Assembly: GCA_963693305.1 (NCBI GenBank) | Contig: OY855913.1 | Span: 1,714,501-1,778,500, forward strand | Source: Meandrina meandrites | Lineage: Eukaryota; Cnidaria; Anthozoa; Scleractinia; Meandrinidae | DNA length: 64,000 nucleotides | Direction of reading: 5' to 3' | In this document: positions 1 through 10,763 of the stretch, piece after piece | Layout of the letters: every line of letters begins with the position of its first letter | Position numbering within the stretch: position 1 is the first letter of the stretch | The notes under the pieces: generated by a model | The model's input: only the letters and a program-made list of their open reading frames with translations | What the model was told of the DNA's origin: nothing | The model's database searches: none | Made by a program: the position numbers and the translations under genes

Positions 1-888
1 TGACTTCTGGATTTGCTCTCAGACCTTTACTTCTAGCGATTTCGTAAAATGAAGTAAAGTTTTCTATCCAAACTATGCTGTTTGTATCGTTTTCAATATT
101 TTCGCCGTCCACATTAATCCGGATAAATTTGAAAACGAAACGCGGCATCGGCCCTAGATGAATGGCAGAGCATACGTACTTTAAAACGGAGTTTTCGCCC
201 CGAAAACCGATAACGTTTTCCATCCACACTATCGTTTTCGTTCTATTTTCTGTATTTTGAACAATCTTGACAGATAAAATGTACACGTGTAGAGTTATTT
301 GATGTTCAGGACAGTGTATCGGAAGATCACGGACTACAACTTAAGAGGATCACGCGTCAAAGTGAATATTTAATCACGAATCACGGCTGTATTCCATGAG
401 TTTTCCCGATTCACGCTCTGTTTTTCGGTCAATTCACGGATCACGTGAAACCCCTTCCAGACCCTGTTCAAGCATGTTTACGTCAAGCAGAAATGTTGTG
501 ACGTAACTAATTTCGTCAGTTATGCGACCCTCCTCTGACTGAAGTTCATTTCCTGCTGTTGCAACTCTCGGAGGCGGAATTTCAGTGCCTCGTGGAAACT
601 GAACGAGTCTAAATTGGTCGTTAAACATAATTCAACCAGAAAGGAGTGGAAGAAAAGGTAAGTCTAGAGCTTAACTGATGTAAAAATGTGCTGTTTGTCC
701 CGTGCAGACTTATAATACCAAGGAAGAGGGCTGACAGCTCTCCAGGATCTCGTGTTTTTCAATGCAAACACATCGTCGGATCACGAGTCTGGCACGAAAT
801 ATTCGAACAACTCGGTAATATGCATTTAAAAGTTGGTTGTATTTTACCGATGAGATCAGGATTAAGTAAAGGAAATTGTCAGCAGCGG
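1..888. other. Intergenic, degraded repeat, no gene seen
   Basis: No credible coding exon was found here. Between about 320 and 460 there are several spaced copies of an AATCACG/ATTCACG motif, which resembles in reverse orientation the CGTGATT-rich interior of the transposon at 22064-22545. This is probably an old relic of that family. The short ORFs in this stretch have no recognisable protein features. Confidence 0.4.
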
Positions 889-896
889 TATAAAAG
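889..896 (+). promoter_or_regulatory. TATA box (TATAAAAG) of first array gene
   Basis: A consensus TATAAAAG lies here. The next plus-strand gene candidate starts at 2336, so this box would imply a 5' leader that is spliced. A possible donor (AAAAG/GTGTGA) is at 1026 and a pyrimidine-rich acceptor (TTCGTTGAAG) ends near 2260. Using it as the promoter of the 2336-2893 gene is inference. The same TATAAAAG string precedes gene A at 5487. Confidence 0.45.
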
Positions 897-2335
897 CGAA
901 AGAGATGCGAGTTTTTAGTTTCGGATCAGAACATTGAGCGGAGAGGAAGCACTGATTCAAAGTGAAATGGTTCTCAAACACGAAGATATTGCCTCAAAGA
1001 GACTAACAAGAAACTGTCTTAAAAGGTGTGATGATTTTTCCGATTTATCTTTTATCGGTATACCACATTAATTATTTTTATGAAATATCCACGTGTCATG
1101 TGACCCGCTAAGCCTAACGCCAAAATGTGTAAACGAAACTTCGCAAATTGTCGAGTTTCAAACCAGACCAACATCACGACAAAATGTTTTTGTCTTCTGA
1201 TCAGCCGGGAACAATACATGTAGTTTATCAGATTTTGATTATCGGTATATGGATCGAACCTGAAGAGAACTAGTTATCTCTGAAGGGATTCATCTTCATA
1301 GCCAGCATAGCGTAACGATGGAAAGTTCTTCCTTGTCGTGATCGAAATAAGATTCGATTTCGATCTGATGTAAATTGACCTACATAGGTATCTCGTTTCA
1401 CGTCACGCAAATACGCCTTCGCGACATTTCGTTTGTTCCTGATTGGGAGTGAATGGGGACAAATTTCCTTGTTTCCTTGTAACCTTATATATATATTTAC
1501 TGATATCCTTTTCCGGTTCATTGTAGCATTTTGTAAACAGTCCCTAAAATGGTCGCTTATTAATCAGTTGTTTATTATTCTTGGTGGAGACACTCGATTG
1601 TGAAATCGCGCGACATAAGTGCTTGTCTTAGTATCTCGCATACTAACGCAATATTCCCGACCCCAGTCTTTATGATCACTAGAAAGTGTCAAAGAAGATT
1701 TTGATACAATTCATAAATTTCCGAATCAACATACAGTAGCTGCGTATGATGTCCCGTCTTCTCTCGAGAAACCACGAGAGACTGAAATCACGCGCGAGGA
1801 GCCCACTCGCGTGGAAGAACCTGTTGATGGGTGGAATGGATTCCCTTTGTCTGATTATCAGGTTAACGTGGAAAGAAGTCACGATGCTTTAAAATTCCTG
1901 ACGATCTCGCCAAACAATAACACATTTGTCTCACAATCCCACATGCCCGGATATCTTGGTTTCGCAAGCACATTTCTTACCAAAAATTGGAGCTTCCTAC
2001 ACTGGTACTTCGTACTTTAGAAAAAAAATTCTTTCATGCGTTGTTCATTTCAGGTAAATTGTCTATTGTCTATTTTCCAGTTGCCCGCAATACACTCTGG
2101 GTCACTCTGTTTGCCCCCCAAATTTTGCATAAACTATTGTTTTGGGAATATGCAGTCCTCCAAAGAGAATTTGAAAACAATAGTTTATGTTTATGTTTGT
2201 AAAGTTTAATTATATTCCAAGTGAGTGAAAAAAACATTTTTCTTTCTGTTTCGTTGAAGGTGCGCTACAATGACTCGAAACCAGGCAGGAAGCGATGATC
2301 TGAATCACTTTTAATGTGAAATCTCAAACTGTCAG

Positions 2336-2893
2336 ATGACAAAAGGCGATGAAACGATAGAATCTCCGGAGGATCTAAATACTGTTGAAGGAATCACTGA
2401 CCGCTTGATCACCGAAGCCAGCTTTACAGAAATGGACAATAAACAAAATGGTTCGAGCGTGGTAACAACAAACACTGCAACCAAACAAGGCTTGAATCCT
2501 GTGGAGATCGAACACAAACAAAACAATTCTAGCGTTGTTAAAACTAATGGCGATTCAGAGTACGTGAGTCTCAATCTTCATATCTGGAAAAGAACGAAAT
2601 CGGACGGTGCAATTCAAAAGAAACGAAAACCGAACTGTTACTATGGAAGAAACGGCACAGGAGACAAAAGAACAATGCGTTCTCGAAGCACGGAAGTTTG
2701 CCGGAGACCTACTCAAGATGCTGCAGGAATTTCTGAAAGTCCTGTGTTTTTCTCAGCGATCGGTGAATGGACAATTGTTGATCTCAATCTTCAGGTTTTT
2801 GAGAAGGAGGACGCGAATCGAATACGGTATTTGAGAAAGAAAAGAACATCTTACAGGGAGATAGAGCCAGAAAGTGTTTGCTGTATTTTATAG
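2336..2893 (+). CDS. Charged CaaX-tailed protein, array gene E (185 aa)
   Basis: Not a recognised family. This is an ATG-initiated open frame of 185 codons. The N-terminal half is acidic and Ser/Thr/Asn-rich, and the C-terminal half is basic. A short motif occurs twice (VSLNLHIWKR near residue 77 and IVDLNLQVFEK near 146). The protein ends in CCIL, which fits a CaaX prenylation signal with an extra cysteine and a Leu that would favour geranylgeranylation. The stretch GEWTIVDLNL before the tail parallels EEWILVHQLD before the CTIM tail of gene D (25139-28765), so I place it in the same family as a divergent, short member. Two short upstream ORFs (ATGs near 2270 and 2313) precede the start. A GTGAGT inside the frame near 2563 could be a donor, so the real transcript may be spliced differently. 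Confidence 0.5.
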   Translation: MTKGDETIESPEDLNTVEGITDRLITEASFTEMDNKQNGSSVVTTNTATKQGLNPVEIEHKQNNSSVVKTNGDSEYVSLNLHIWKRTKSDGAIQKKRKPNCYYGRNGTGDKRTMRSRSTEVCRRPTQDAAGISESPVFFSAIGEWTIVDLNLQVFEKEDANRIRYLRKKRTSYREIEPESVCCIL

Positions 2894-3642
2894 CGACACT
2901 GCGATCAAAAAGCGTTGGAATTAAGTTGCATTCTGTATTTCTCTCGGGAAGTCTTTGGAATGTAATTCTTACTGATGACATAGAAATGATACGCATATGA
3001 CTTACTTTTCAGCAGTAACTGAAGAACAATAGAATGCAATATTTTTGACACTCCGAGAAAAAATTACGAGTTGTTAAAACATTCATGTTGGTTTGCTATG
3101 ATCCTTTACGACATTGCGCCAGAAAAAATCTCTCGGCACAAAGTAAACTGAATTAATAAGTCAATGCTAAACAAAGAAATTACAATGATAATTTCGCTTA
3201 GGAACAATACGTTGTTTGTTAAACAGTGGGTTTAAAAGGAATCCTCTTTAATAAGTATCTTTAATTGGTATATTTTTGTTCAATTTCTCCGGTGTCAAAT
3301 GATTAGTTGGACCATGTTTTACAGGTAAACCTACCTTGGCGGTGGCTTTTGTTACTAATTTTGGGACACTTCATTGAAGTAGAAGTGAAATGTTGATGTA
3401 CAGTGCAGTCTGATGTAGTTGCCAGCAGTTTCATGATATGTGGAATAAAACTTATGGACACACCACTTTCAGTGCGAATTTCTTCATTATTTTTCTCACT
3501 TGCTTATATTCCTATTTTAATATTTTTATACCAATGAAAAACGTCTCAGCAAACTAGATTACGAACGAACGAACGCACGAGATAATGAATCGCAACGAAA
3601 AAGATCGAACGAGTTTATGTACGGTAAAGAGTGCATTTTAAA
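2894..3642. other. AT-rich intergenic stretch
   Basis: No coding exon, RNA gene or clear repeat was seen. It holds the presumed 3' end of the gene at 2336-2893, with AATAAA-type strings such as GGAATAAAAC near 3441. Confidence 0.4.
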
Positions 3643-4078
3643 TTAACGAGGGTAAACGAAGCCAAACGTAGGTAAAGTAGGCAAATGTAGGTAAACGTAG
3701 GCAAACGAAGATAAACGTAGCAAAACGACGGTAAACGAGGGCAAACGTAGGCAAACGAGGGTAAACGTAGGCAAACGAGAGTAAACGTAGGAAAACGTAG
3801 GTAAACGTAGGCAAACGAGGATAAACTTAGGCAAACGAGGGTAAACGTGGGCCAACGAGGATCAACGTAGCTAAACGTAGGCAGACGAGGGTAAACGTAG
3901 GCAAACGTAGACAAACGAGGGTAAATGTAGGCAAACGTAGACAAACGAGGGTAAACGTAGGTAAACGTAGACAAACGAGGGTAAATGTAGGCAAACGTAG
4001 GTAAAGGTAGGTAAACGAGGATACACGTAGCCAAACGTAGGTAAACGAGGGTAAAGGTAGGAAAAAGGAGGGTAAACG
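3643..4078. repeat. 10/20-bp minisatellite, left part
   Basis: A tandem array of a 20-bp unit close to GTAAACGTAGGCAAACGAGG, itself made of two 10-bp half-units of the form NNAAACGNRG. More than 40 half-units are readable. Reverse-strand ORFs across it (repeating RLPTFTLVCL-like peptides) are an artefact of a repeat without stop codons. The array continues at 4539-4780 after a transposon insertion. Confidence 0.9.
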
Positions 4079-4538
4079 CCCGGGGGGGGGGGGTAATCCC
4101 CCAAATTTCGGATAGGGGTGTGCCGCGAACGTTCTCAAACCCTGACCCTATCTAAGAATAAAAAAAACGAAAATAAATACCCTTTCTAAGGCCCAAACCT
4201 GAAAATTGACACCCTATTCAAGGGGAGGGGAAGCATTGCGTGACAACTCAAATAACGGCTAACCGCGCACGGCAAAGCTCAAATCTTTCAAAATCGCTTT
4301 GTTAATACTTAATGACGGATAGTTCAGTTTTAACAGACCATTTGTTTTCGTTTAGCTGGGCGTTTATTTGAGCTGATAGAATTTTGCTACCCTATCTAAG
4401 GATCACACAGGGAACACAATGGCAAACGGAACAAAAATGATACCCTATTTAAGGACCGAGAACCTCAAAAAACATACCCTATCCCGCGGCACATACCTAT
4501 ATAGCCCATATATGGGAGTACCCCCCCCCCCTCCCGGG
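4079..4538. mobile_element. MITE with G/C-run ends inserted in the minisatellite
   Basis: The segment begins CCCGGGGGG and ends CCTCCCGGG. Near both ends, inside the homopolymer runs, lie related sequences in opposite orientation (GGGTGTGCCGCG at about 4116 and CGCGGCACATACC at about 4486). It interrupts an otherwise continuous minisatellite. I recognise the end sequence as a common cnidarian dispersed element. It has no coding capacity. Confidence 0.75.
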
Positions 4539-4780
4539 GGTAAACGTAGCCAAACGTAGGTAAACGTAGGCAAACAAGGATAAACGTAGGCAAACGAGGA
4601 TAAACATAGGCAAACGGGGATAAACGTACGGAAACAAGAAACGCAGGAAAACGAGGGTAAACGTAGGCAAACGAGTGTAAACGTAGGCCAACGAAGGTAA
4701 ACGGGGGTAAACGTAGGTAAACGTACGTAAATGAGGGTAAACGTAGGTAAACGAGGATAAACGTAGGGAAACGAGGGAAT
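4539..4780. repeat. 10/20-bp minisatellite, right part
   Basis: Same unit and orientation as 3643-4078, with more divergent copies toward the right end. With the MITE removed, the two parts form one array of about 680 bp. Confidence 0.88.
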
Positions 4781-5486
4781 TAAGGGAGGTTCCTAGGGGA
4801 CCCGTGATCTCCTTTGTCGAGCAAGAAAGGGCCATATGTACCATCCGCCCCCTACCCCCCCCCCCTCCCCTCGCCACCAAACTCCCTCCCTTCCCCCACT
4901 TTTTGAGCACTTCTGAAGCCAGTGACTGAACTTTTCGCCCTCAGAAAAACTGCCTAAACTTTTTAAAATCTGAGTTCTTTGAACCCTATTGTCAACATAC
5001 AAATTCTCCTATCTTAAAACCCATACATTTATCATAATTTGTTTCGAGAATTTATTAGTTAAATAAATGCGAGTAGAAACTAAACGCTTATTAAAGGTTT
5101 AAATTTCCTTTACTGTGAGATGTGTGTAATCTGTATAATCCTTTCCTGTTGTTTGCTACGAGTCCAGAGGTCAAAATCTTGGAATAACCAATTCCGTAAG
5201 ATTTTCCGGCCATCAGTAAATTATACCATAGTAAATGTTATCTATTGTTAACTGACAAAAGAAAATATCTTCCAATAACTGGAACAAATTTGTGTATGAC
5301 AAAAAGAAAACAATGGTCGATCTTTAGACATGAAAGTTCAAATATTCAGTGAGATTATTTTTAGTAGTTTACTCCTGCCAAAAATCTGTGAACTTTGATC
5401 GAAACGGCTGAAACAATAATTATTATTTATATTCTTTATTGTTGGTTTGTATTGACAGAACCACTTGAAACGTCACCTTAGCCGGC
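4781..5486. other. Upstream region of gene A, no other feature seen
   Basis: It contains a poly-C run near 4853-4868 and otherwise ordinary AT-rich sequence. It differs from the upstream regions of genes B, C and D, so gene A does not share their duplicated 5' module. Confidence 0.4.
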
Positions 5487-5494
5487 TATAAAAG
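5487..5494 (+). promoter_or_regulatory. TATA box of gene A
   Basis: TATAAAAG lies 74 bases before the ATG at 5568. The leader between them is short, with a poly-T run, and has no obvious intron. Confidence 0.6.
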
Positions 5495-5567
5495 AGGAGA
5501 ATTTTTTTTTTCAACCAGAGTTCAAACTTTGGTCAAGTCGATATACCTGCGATCGAGTAAAACAACC

Positions 5568-6509
5568 ATGTCGGAAAGTTATCCTCGTAAGCGAGGCCTT
5601 GGTGGAATCTTTCACAAGGAAACTGAGAAAAAAGATGATGAAAAATCTGTACCAGAAAAGAAGAAAAAGCATAAAAGGCAACCTTCGGTAGCATCCACTA
5701 AGGCTTGGCGTCTCCAAAACTGTGAAGAACTCACGGAACCTGACGGAGCGCAGATGAGCTCAGAAGTCAAGGCACTAAACGAAAAGGAAAAACCAAAGAA
5801 ACTGCGTCGACGATTGCCATTTAGTGCTCTAGAAGATCCCGCGTCGCATTTTAATGAAGGAGAGCAATCGAGCCAACGCAATGACGAGGAAGATATTGGC
5901 GAACAGAGAGTCAGTCAAAACGATGGCAGACCCGAAGATGAAGTTGAAGAATCTTGGGTCGTGCTGACTACAGCTGACGTTGTGTCACAAGTTTCCACCT
6001 CAAAAGTTTCCTCAGGAACAAAAGAAACCGAAAGCTCGACTCCTGCAGAGACCTGCCCAACACAAGATGACAAGAAGACAGACCCTGGGAACGAGGTTCA
6101 AGATGACAGCTCTGTGAAAACAATCAATCCGAAACCCGAGGGTCCCAAAGATGAAGACGAAAAGATTGTTTCGTCAACAGCGATCCTTTGGGATGCGTTC
6201 ACGCATTTGAAACAGCTTGTACTAAACAAAGAAAAGCTAGTTGAGGTCGACGCAGAATCGTCCAGTTCCCACTATGAAATCTGCCTGTATGCGTACGACT
6301 TCAGCCTCGCCAAGCTTAAGCTTATTGCCTTGTGGAGTTTTCTCCTGACTCGGGTAAGCGAAGCCAGCAAGAAGATATTGGTGTATTGCATTTCCTCGTT
6401 AATCAAGAAGTATCCACACTGCTTCAAAATTCAGTTAAAGAAGAAGAAACGTCGAAGAAATAAAGGGACACCAAAGGAGATAGCATCTCAAACAACTGAA
6501 GAGGAATAG
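5568..6509 (+). CDS. Charged repeat-family protein, array gene A (313 aa)
   Basis: Unknown family and single exon. The ATG at 5568 was chosen because the open frame upstream lacks an ATG and because MSES...GLGGIF matches the MAES...GLGKQLF start of genes B, C and D. Residues 1-100 alternate Lys-rich clusters with acidic Ser-rich linkers. DEVEESWVVL (about residues 124-133) is an acidic W-x-x-L motif. The last ~110 residues are almost identical to those of genes B and C: a hydrophobic, predicted-helical stretch (ILWDAFTHLKQLVL through LIALWSFLL and ILVYCISSL), then a polybasic KKKKRRRNKG and an acidic end. No signal peptide is seen. An AATAAA lies at 6779 and another near 7012. Compared with B it lacks the long central section. 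Codons encoding TDPGNEV coincide with a 19-nt match to a MITE end (see findings). Confidence 0.75.
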   Translation: MSESYPRKRGLGGIFHKETEKKDDEKSVPEKKKKHKRQPSVASTKAWRLQNCEELTEPDGAQMSSEVKALNEKEKPKKLRRRLPFSALEDPASHFNEGEQSSQRNDEEDIGEQRVSQNDGRPEDEVEESWVVLTTADVVSQVSTSKVSSGTKETESSTPAETCPTQDDKKTDPGNEVQDDSSVKTINPKPEGPKDEDEKIVSSTAILWDAFTHLKQLVLNKEKLVEVDAESSSSHYEICLYAYDFSLAKLKLIALWSFLLTRVSEASKKILVYCISSLIKKYPHCFKIQLKKKKRRRNKGTPKEIASQTTEEE

Positions 6510-7640
6510 TTGAAGGCAACTTGCCAAGAGTATCAAATACCTTGCTTGGATTAAAAAAAAGAACATGTCTTCATTGCTATTAGCGAGTGCTATAATAATC
6601 CAGTATGATTTACGTACAGCAAGGCGGCGTTCTGTTATTACAAAGCACAGGAGCCAATGAGACCAATGTTCATCTGAAGGACGATTATTTGAGAATGTAT
6701 ACTTCAGTTTCGTTTCCATCAGTCATAAAGGTCAACTTTCGCATGTAACGCAACCAAATATGACACTTGCTCTGTTAGAATAAAAACACCAATTTAGAGA
6801 CTCGCAACTGGTCCAGGCTTAAGGAAAACCGAATTGCTCAAAAGCGCCCAAAAGTCCGCCATATTGGTGCAATGGTAAGCATCTTCTTCCAGTCGCTGTT
6901 TCCGGGATATGATTGAATTTGCTTTTACGTTTAACGCGATCACGAAGGCAGGCTAGCTGGCTTGTGTAAAAACATCAGAAAGTAAAGTAACGCTCGAGCT
7001 TGTATTTTTGTAATAAACATGTGAAAAATAAACCACGCAAAACAATATTTTTGAGTGTGCGTTTGTATTTTGAGTCAATCGCGCAAATTTTATCTGATAC
7101 TCACTCCCAGGCCCAGTTGTTCAAAGGGTAGATAATCGCTATCCAGTGGATAAGTGTTGGCAAAACAAACTAGAATATCCACTGGATAGTGATTTATCCA
7201 GTGGATAGCGTTATCCACCCTTTAACAACTGGGGGCCTGCAGGTCCTTTGCTCCTGCAACCGATGGATGAGAGAAGCAAACTGCTTGCGCGGCGCTAAAA
7301 TCGAGCGACTGTGTTATCCGTGTTTTAAAATCGACGACAAATTCAGTGGAACACCAATTCTGCGATATTCACCACACTGCACGAGCAAAGATTTCGGAAA
7401 ATTAATTACTAGCATATCGTCCAGCTGCGTAAAGAATTTTTTTTTTTGGTTTCTAGCCGATCGAGTGCTTTGTAGAACAAATACCCAATATTGAAGCCCA
7501 ACAGCGCAACAGCGATCGCACAATCTTTCGACCATTTGAGTACAAGTTCTGATTTGTAAATCACAGGATATCTTAATGATTTTCTTAATTCCCATCACCT
7601 TTCCGCTTGGCAACGTATTACAGACCATTACAATTATATT
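6510..7640 (+). repeat. Duplicated 3' flank, copy after gene A
   Basis: This stretch is nearly identical to the sequence following gene B (16062-17060) and, with insertions, gene C (21473-23350). It includes the likely polyadenylation signal at 6779-6784. The duplication unit therefore spans a gene and its 3' flank. Confidence 0.85.
7110..7236. mobile_element. Short palindromic MITE (TATCCAGTGGATA core)
   Basis: The ends are GGCCCAGTTGTTCAAAGGGT and its near inverse (ACCCTTTAACAACTGGGGGCC). The interior repeats TATCCACTGGATA. The same element sits at 16661-16788, and an interrupted copy lies at 22040-23051. I recognise this as a dispersed cnidarian element. Confidence 0.75.
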
Positions 7641-7663
7641 TTGATCAATCTTTGAAATAAAAT

Positions 7664-7873
7664 GTTATTATACCAGAAGGCAGTACGGTATTTTTTTGCG
7701 AATGAAGCTGGTAAAATTTAGATTCGACGCGATGAAATGCATGCGCGCAATTTATTCAGGGAAACAGACCTTGTTTTGATTTGCAGTTCACGCTCTTTTC
7801 ACATGCAAATCACATGAGCTCGTGCCTCATCTTTCACGTTCAAAACCAGGTGTAGGCTCGATTTCCGCCGTCC
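7664..7873 (+). repeat. Duplicated upstream module, octamer-containing
   Basis: Starts TTATACCAGAAGGCAGTACGG and ends CGATTTCCGCCGTCC. Near-identical copies occur at 18108-18312 and 24352-24545, upstream of genes C and D. It contains CATGCAAATCACATG, an exact octamer (ATGCAAAT) with palindromic CATG flanks. In front of gene B it is cut off from the proximal module (11257-11678) by about 3.4 kb of transposons. Confidence 0.7.
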
Positions 7874-7924
7874 ACTCGTGTTCGGTCTTTCCTCCCCGAG
7901 AAGAGACGGCTGGACGCGTGAGTG

Positions 7925-8316
7925 CAACCTCGTTCCCAGGGTCTCCCTCTCCCCGCCCCCAAGAGTGAGAGAAGAGGGACCCTGGTTGCGGCTGGTCACG
8001 TGATCTGGGTGACAAACCAAAACCTCAGGGAGGGTTGTTCCTCAACAAAATTTTAAATTTTTTAAATTTTTTTCGGCGTTTGCACTGTATTGCACTGCGA
8101 CATGACCTTAATGCAACATACCGGAGCCACGTGAAAAATAGTGTTTATTTTGGTGGCAACACTTAACGCTCTCCTGTAGGCTTAGTATTGACAAAAGCAG
8201 TCTAAGCCGCCCTCCCTTCAACGAATTTTTTGTCACCGCCCAAATTCTGGGTGGCACGTGACCAGCCGCAACCAGGGTCTCTTTCTTCTCAGAGAGAGAC
8301 CCTGGGAACGAGGTTG
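7925..8316. mobile_element. Foldback MITE with CAACCTCGTTCCCAGGGTCTC ends
   Basis: The left end reads CAACCTCGTTCCCAGGGTCT and the right end is its exact inverse (AGACCCTGGGAACGAGGTTG). Just inside each end lies a second inverted pair (GACCCTGGTTGCGGCTGGTCACGTG and CACGTGACCAGCCGCAACCAGGGTC). It is non-coding. The end sequence is a very common coral repeat and also occurs as a 19-nt exact match inside the coding sequence of genes A, B and C. Confidence 0.8.
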
Positions 8317-8880
8317 GCGGAGGTTAGCGTGAGTGGCCGATCGTGTCTGTGACGTAGATTCAAAATTTAATTTAGGAAGCCCTGGTAACGAAATTGGTAA
8401 CAAATTCCGACCCAGTCTTCTCAACGCAAAGAACAAACACCACTGCACGTGTACTCGAATTACACACTTGCCCGTCGTTGCCTTTCCGTTTCATTATGTC
8501 TACGCAAGAAGTCCGGGAAGAGGCTCTACTGAATATAAGATGCGTCGTCAAAGGCTATCATCTTTGCCGCTTTGAGGTGAATGTCGGTGAAGTGTTTACT
8601 GCTAACAAGAAGAGGGGAGAACGCGGAAACGCGTTTAAAGCAACCTCGTTTAAAGTAGTTAACAATCGTGGACAGCTCGGCCACCTACAATCCGAGTTTG
8701 TGGATCCTCTTTGGCCACTTGTACATGCAAACATTTTTGTGTAAGTGAAACGTTTTTTTTATTAAAACTGTAACAAACAACGTTGAAAACATTAAAATGA
8801 AATGTGTTTGCAATTACTGCGTACAAAGATATGATATTTATGTGCCGATTCCGTCAGCTTTCAGTTTTTGAAACCAACCA
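8317..8880. other. Transposon-rich stretch without a gene
   Basis: ORFs of up to 116 codons occur but show no domain or splice context. The sequence lies inside the block between the two halves of the gene B upstream module. Confidence 0.35.
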
Positions 8881-9048
8881 ATCGATATCAATTAATCTAT
8901 CGATTGCTATTGAAAATCGATACCAATCGATAACCACACAAATCTTCGCCATCGATTGGTCATCGATTATCAATATCAATCGATTAATTGATATCGATTG
9001 GTATCGATTGACATCGATTGTCATCGATTATCGATTTCATCGATTGGA
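8881..9048. repeat. ATCGAT-rich cluster with inverted halves
   Basis: Thirteen ATCGA words occur in 168 bases, mostly as ATCGATTG or its inverse. The left part (AATCGATACCAATCGATA) is complementary to the right part (TATCGATTGGTATCGATT), so the cluster can fold back on itself. Confidence 0.75.
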
Positions 9049-9206
9049 TACCCCGGGGTTACATGTTTGCTTGATGCTCTGCTCGAGCGGTTTCATTTGG
9101 CTCACTATTTGTAAGATATTTTGACTTCGCAAAATGTTCGCTCTGACCGACTGAACGGACAAGATCTGAAAATCTTTCGTTAAAGATGATGATTACTTGC
9201 ATTTAA

Positions 9207-10104
9207 GGACGGTGCCTACTAATAGCGAGGTATTTTTGCCCGGCCGATGACTATGACGATGTTACCAAGGGCTATTTAAATCCAAAAAGAAAATTAGGGG
9301 TAGCCACGCAAATTTTCGAGATAATTAGGTTTGAAATCTTGAAAAAAGTGCTGACGTGGCATTTTCAAGAAAAGTAAAAGGAAATGAAATTTCCTTACAA
9401 ATGACCTTTGAATTTGGTTTTTCAAGAACAAAATCAACATTAAATATAACGATCTTAAAAATAAGTAACAAATACTATCTTTGAAACTGCGTGAACCAAG
9501 GTTTTGCTAACAAAACGATTGCACTTGAGCCATTTTTGACTCTATCAGCTCTCTCTTGCAAGGCCAGAAAAACAGCCTAAACAATTTTTGCAATGAACGA
9601 AAAATTAATCATGTGTTCTATACACTTACCACTTCCATTTTATAAAATAAAAAGTATGGGTCACCACGCGTTTTTAAAAGTTATACGAGTTGTATGGAAT
9701 CGCTTTTGAGGTCAGTTACACTTTTCCTATCCCCTCCCTAGCGAGTTAAATATTTGCGTCTCGCGCAATTTTTCACGCGTGCACTACGCCATATGTAGTT
9801 AGCAGTTTGCTGATTACGTTTGAGCGATTAGCGATTTGTTTCAGATTGTTAAATGTGAGCCATTTTTATCGATAAGCGTTTAGGGCTTACTGATATGTTA
9901 CTCTTTCGCTGTTCCTGGTTTAGGACGTCCATTAACTGGATTTCGTTGCAATCAAAATTTTCTTGCATTTTAGTCGCGCGCTTGGTCGCGAAGTTGAATT
10001 CGTCATTTTGAGCGAGCAAATTCCCTTAGCGCGCGCGTCTAGTGCGATCGATACCTTGCGTGATGCGCAGAAGATGTGCGCAGTAACAAAAGTAGGCACC
10101 GTCC
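9207..10104. mobile_element. TTAA-flanked non-autonomous element 1
   Basis: Ends GGACGGTGCCTACT and AGTAGGCACCGTCC are perfect inverses. They are flanked by TTAA at 9203-9206 and at 10105-10108. It is 898 bp long, with no transposase ORF. TTAA target duplication points to a piggyBac-like or Sola3-like transposase; the 5'-GG termini are not the usual piggyBac CCC. Confidence 0.8.
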
Positions 10105-10108
10105 TTAA

Positions 10109-10763
10109 GGACGTTCGCGAAAATTTTCTAGTCGATAGATTTTTCTAAAATTTTTACTGAAGTCGGATAATGAGTTACTTGTGTCAGAAATACAAAAAAA
10201 AGTGGGGGTCACCGACTTTGTTTCAGAGATAAAGCCGGTACGAAACTACCCTGATTTTGAAAAATTGGCGCACGTAATTTAGCATGGTTTACAGGGTTTG
10301 TAGTTTAAAATATCGATGATGAGTAAACGGAGGCAAACGATCTTGGTCATATTTTGAAGAAGTGCTTCTGTTGCGTAAATTATTCCTAGTGTTGCCATCC
10401 TTTTTGCAAAACTTAGCCCTGGAAGAGGCATTTGAGCCCGTCGTACGGCAAAAGGAAAAGATCAAAAAGTGGAATTCGAACGTGCGTGGGACAAAAAAAA
10501 TCAAACTTTTAATCGATAGATTTTTTTCATTTTCTCACAAAATGTAGATAATTGTTAACAAAAGTGATCTGTTAAGAAAAAAGTTGGGGTCACCGACCAT
10601 TTAAGCAAGCAAACTGCAAGCGAAGTTAACGCAACGGCTACTCACCCTATATGTGGTTGGAAAGTTTCCTCAGCGCGCGCGCTCGATGCATGACGTGGCG
10701 TAGCGTTGCGGCAGGAATTACGTGCGCAGTAAGGATGCGCGTAAACAATTAGCGCGAACGTCC
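10109..10763. mobile_element. TTAA-flanked non-autonomous element 2
   Basis: Ends GGACGTTCGCG and CGCGAACGTCC are inverses, flanked by TTAA at 10105-10108 (shared with element 1) and 10764-10767. It is 655 bp long and non-coding. Its right interior (GCGCGCGC...TGCGCAGTAA) resembles the right interior of element 1, so the two are related families. Confidence 0.8.

Noticed and set aside
2607..2834. Second-frame ORF of 75 codons inside the gene at 2336-2893
   Set aside because: Its helical Leu-rich reading is tempting, but only the 185-codon frame carries the internal repeat and the tail similarity to gene D. A frameshift between the two frames cannot be excluded.
3615..4138. Reverse ORFs with RLPTFTLVCL-type repeats, also at 4497-4910
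   Set aside because: They are artefacts of a 10/20-bp minisatellite that lacks stop codons in all reverse frames.
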